NCBI GenBank assembly: GCA_018398765.1
Contig: JAHBMJ010002964.1
Span: 1-14,368, forward strand
DNA: 14,368 bases
Direction of reading: 5' to 3'
Source of the DNA: Chromera velia
Taxonomy: Eukaryota > Sar > Chromeraceae
In this document: one piece after another, positions 11,170 to 14,368 of the stretch
Layout of the letters: every line of letters begins with the position of its first letter
Position numbering within the stretch: position 1 is the stretch's first letter
Notes under the pieces: model-generated
Databases searched by the model: none
Seen by the model: only the letters and a program-made list of their open reading frames with translations
What the model was told of the DNA's origin: nothing
Position numbers and translations under genes: made by a program

Positions 11170-12230
11170 GAAAAGTCACACGTGCAATGGCGGTTCAACT
11201 GGGGTTCCAGGGAGGGCACTGAACTCTCGCTTTAACGGTCTTCAGCGTCCCTTCAGACAATTCTGAATGCCTTCAATGTCATGCACGAAAACGTATATAC
11301 GGGATACACCCAACCAGTTGGGTGAGTGCCTCGGGGGGCTATTTAGGGGTCCGCTAATTGATGCACACCATCGGGGGCTTGGGCATGTCTAAGTTGTGTG
11401 CTGCCATGGGGCGGGGGCCACGGCAGCGAAGTATGCTTTTCGGGACCGCGCGCGCGTTGTATATGCATGTGCAACTCCGTGCGAGTTACTTGAGGGGCAC
11501 GCATGCGCAAAGTAATTAAGGCATGTGCGATCGCGGCTCCCTGCGAGTTGCTTGAGGGGCACATTTTGGAACTCGGGCGACACCGACCGTGACGGAGACA
11601 GAACCGATCCCCCGCTCAAAAATGAAAAAATGCGTTATGCGAGTGCGTGCGATCTCAGGGCCTCTCGGCTGATCTCAGCAGAGCTGAGCTGCCCCCCGAG
11701 GCGATAAGCTCCACATCCTAAAAGAGTCTCAAGAATTAAATCGTTTCATCCAAAAAAAAAGCTCGCGCACGCGCACTTTTTGCGCACATCCCCGAGGCGA
11801 CAGCTATATGCGCTCGCTCCGCTCGCAATTCCAAAGGCCCCGGAGGGCATGAATGAATTACAGCTCCGCCCTCCGTGGGGCCATTGATACATCGGTGTGG
11901 AACCCAGGCAGGGGCTGCTCGATCCGTCAAGTTGTGAAGGCATGCCGGGGCCTGCATGTGTAGTCGCGGGGGATTAAGTGCCCCCCGCCGGGGCGGAGAG
12001 CTCCGTGCGAACATATTTCAAGCCTCGCTCCGCCCTCCGGGGCCATGTGAGGCCTGCTATGCAGCTCTTTTATAGCTCCTTTGAAGCAACATTGCAAGAC
12101 CTGTGACTGATAGAATGGCTTTCCGATTTGCTGACTTGTGCATCTGATAATTCTGGGACGAGTTTGTCAGTTCTTCACCCATCTACTTTACTGATCTGCG
12201 AAGTCCTTAGACATTAGGTAGAGATCAAGG
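11170..12230. other. CpG-rich repeat block, no gene
   Basis: Between the rhodopsin 5' end and copy B, the core (about 11300-12060) is GC- and CpG-rich. Words such as GCTCGCTCCGCTCGC, CTCCGTGCGA and CCTCCGGGGCC recur. A direct repeat of 26 bp with two mismatches occurs at 11475-11500 and 11537-11562. A perfect 13 bp inverted pair occurs at 11836-11848 and 12032-12044. No open frame here looks like protein. It could be a mobile-element remnant or a structured non-coding element; I cannot name a family. Confidence 0.55.
11475..11562 (+). repeat. Direct repeat, 26 bp x 2 (two mismatches)
   Basis: CTCC[G/C]TGCGAGTT[A/G]CTTGAGGGGCAC occurs at 11475-11500 and 11537-11562. Each copy is preceded by GCATGTGC at 11465 and 11521, so the repeated unit is about 36-42 bp. 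Confidence 0.85.
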
Positions 12231-12235
12231 GACGG

Positions 12236-14368
12236 ATGTGCTTCTGTCCTGACTGCAAACAGAAGATGGACGACACACCTTCATACAGAGAGAGAAGGTT
12301 GACAACAGTTAGAAAGAGAGGCACTCTGGTATGGAGATGAGACCAGACCATGGCAAAAATGCAGAGTGGGGTATGTAGAGAGATACGACAGAGGTAAGAG
12401 TTGAGAGGACTGTCACAAAGGCATGAAACATATATGCATACATATATCAATGCACATTTTTAAAGAAGCTTTGTAAAATTAATGTCCCGGCATTAGCGAA
12501 ATTCACCGGAATGAGTTTCTTTTACACGTCTCAAACGTTCGATCGATCGAGCTATCGACAGGTACATCCAGTTGGCCACTGCCAGGCCCTGCATGTCATT
12601 AATTCTTCTTTGTACGTCGAAGGAAAGAGCAACCAATTCGATCCCAAATTTCATTGTGTCCCTTGGCTCTCTCTCGAACTTTTTTATCTGAGGTCTCCAA
12701 GCACCCTTCTCTGCATAAGCTTTGGGTGAGTGCCTCGGACAGATTAAGCCAGGGCCTGTATGTGCATGCATGCATGTGTGACGTTGGATCGATCGATCAA
12801 GACGGGAGGAATTCTTTGCACATGATCTGGGTTGACTCTCTCTCTCTCTTACCTTCTGCATGTAAGGGATCCTCTCGTTCCTTCTCAACCACTTCTCAGA
12901 GAAACGCGTGTATGTGGTTCATGCACTTGAGCTTCACAAAGTGCGTGGAAAAAGGGTGGGAGGGAACATGATATGATGCGTCCATGCAAGACAGACGACA
13001 TCCTTCCGCCCTTCCCGAATTTCGATTTCTCTCTCGATCTTTTTCTTCAGGGTCTCTCTGCTGCATGAGTCAGAACAATCTGACCGGCACTGACTGCCTT
13101 CAGAGCAACACACGGGCCTGCCAGACATCCACGCATGAGAATAATTCTTTCATTATGGCAGACAGACCTGTTGCCTTAGTCCTCTGATGAGGGTCAGCAA
13201 CTCTTTGATCGAAACTTTGTGACCGATTCTAGCTGTTTAGTATTTGGGAACAGGGTCTCATTGCTTGCTTGGTTGCTTGCTTGCTCAAGCTGTTCCTTTG
13301 CTTTCTAGAAACGCTTACGATTCGTGACTCGATTCACTTAGTCGAACGGATGGGACTCATCAGAAAGCAAGATAGGCGGAAGGAGAGAAGAGGGGAGAGG
13401 CAGGACTCGATCTTCCACACGCAAGCCACAGGATGAGAAACTAGGTCTTGCTGGTGGAAACAGCTAGAGGAAGCATCCAAGGAATACGCGAACAAACAGA
13501 CATACAAGGCACAAGCCTTAGCGTGCATGTCCGCATTCACCGAAGCTTTTCTTCCTGTTTCTCTCGTCTCATCAGATCCTCTTCTTTTATTCCAGCTTGT
13601 GTGCGGAAAGACTGACACACAGCGTTGCAGAGCTGTGTGTATCCCACCCACCCCAGTTTTCTTCCATGTTTCTCTTCTTTCTTGCATGATGATTTGAAAG
13701 GAAACAAGTAAGAACCAAAAAATGAATGAATGCATTGATTGATCCATCCATCGATCGATCGATCGATCGATCAGACAGGAACGAATATTTAATTCTGCAT
13801 GATCGAGTCAATCAACATGGATCGAAGGAACCGGCGCACCCTCTTCCCCTTTCCCCCCCCTTCGAATTCCCAGACGTATGCACAAACATCATGAATGTAC
13901 CTTCCAAATCACTCTTTGGATGGAGACACTTGATTGACGTGCACTGAAAGAGTGGATGTGCGCTTCTTTTTTTCGAAGTATTCTAAACCTATCGTGTTCT
14001 TGCAGATACATGCGACAAACAAACATACAAGCAAACAAAGAAAGAGAGAAACAGCTCATCAGTCCAAGAGATAGTGTTGTTCTAGGGGCTTTAGATGAAT
14101 GTTCTCTTTTCTTTAAACACAACTATACAACACAGACAAATCGGATAGGAAGCACCAATCTCTCCTTGTTCGAGCAGACAGGCTGCATGACGAGCTGCGG
14201 GCGTTTCAACTGACGCCGTTAGCTTGCCTTCCTTCGTTCCTTCCTTCCTTCCTTCCTTCCTTCCAAGTACCCCATTTGATTGATTCTTTCGATGCTGCAG
14301 CTCTCCCTTCCTCTCCTGAATTCCTTCCACTTGCTCCTGTTCTCTTCCCGCATGAGGACTTGACCGTC
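12236..14368 (+). CDS. Unrecognised multi-exon gene, copy B, 3' truncated by window, possibly decaying
   Basis: This is the paralogue of the gene at 4800-7858, same strand. The first exon, 12236-12328, has an in-frame upstream TAG and encodes MCFCPDCKQKMDD followed by the shared PSYRERRLTTVRKRG part. Copy A lacks the Cys-rich start, which contains a C-x-C-P-x-C motif resembling half of a zinc-binding site. The next exon, 12562-12657, carries a 12 bp in-frame insertion relative to copy A; then 12693-12725. The acceptor of the following exon, CAG in copy A (5378-5380), is TAA here (12863-12865), with the nearest AG shifted by one base, which would break the frame. Later exon regions (equivalents of 5690-5749, 6285-6444, 6512-6579 and 6642-6723) remain open. 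It may be a functional variant, a copy spliced differently, or an early pseudogene. Confidence 0.35.
12279..14368 (+). repeat. Segmental duplication, copy B (cut by window end)
   Basis: It matches 4804-6873 nearly base for base. Relative to copy A it has a 12 bp insertion near 12575, an extra TTGGTTGCTTGC-type insertion near 13270, a shorter GATC run and scattered substitutions. Sequence left of 12279 is unrelated to that left of 4804, so this is one end of the duplicated segment. The other end lies outside the window. Confidence 0.95.

Noticed and set aside
11389-12014. Minus-strand frames in the CpG-rich block
   Set aside because: Proline, alanine and arginine-rich translations follow from the GC-rich repeats; no start context or splice structure.

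Overview
This is eukaryotic nuclear DNA from a protist. Coding sequence appears as short exons (33 to about 645 bp) with GT..AG junctions, pyrimidine-rich 3' intron ends and introns of roughly 60 to 600 bp. Intergenic and intronic DNA is full of simple repeats: (TG)n, (GATC)n, (CCTT)n, (GA)n and TGCATGCA. Base composition is near-balanced apart from one AT-rich island and one CpG-rich block. A microbial-type opsin fits an alga or alveolate. A chromerid such as Chromera is my best guess, at low confidence, since no rRNA or other marker is present.

Layout. (1) 1-1652, + strand: the 3' part of an unrecognised spliced gene, with a ~190 bp uninterrupted (TG)n tract in a putative intron and a 51 bp in-frame tandem duplication. 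(2) 1653-4799: no convincing gene; microsatellites, then an AT-rich island of about 0.9 kb (3400-4330) without ORFs. (3) 4800-7858, + strand: an unrecognised gene made of many small exons, partly resolved. (4) 7974-11081, - strand: a type-1 (microbial) rhodopsin gene whose eight exons join in consistent phase to give a 508-residue protein. It is convergent with gene 3, the stop codons lying 115 bp apart. (5) 11170-12230: a CpG-rich repeat block with no gene. (6) 12236-14368, + strand: a second copy of gene 3, cut by the window end, with a different N-terminus and a damaged splice acceptor.

The main result is the rhodopsin. Helix F (W-x-x-F-P-x-x-W) and helix G (D-x-x-x-K) are intact, so it should bind retinal. 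In helix C the carboxylate that acts as proton acceptor in pumps is replaced by tyrosine (R-Y-M-Y-W). The helices are followed by a ~250-residue cytoplasmic tail with a Pro-Tyr-Ala repeat. This suggests a sensory or otherwise non-pumping opsin. The two copies of the unknown gene flank it in the same orientation as each other, so the locus reads as copy A, opsin (opposite strand), copy B, from a duplication of at least 2.07 kb.
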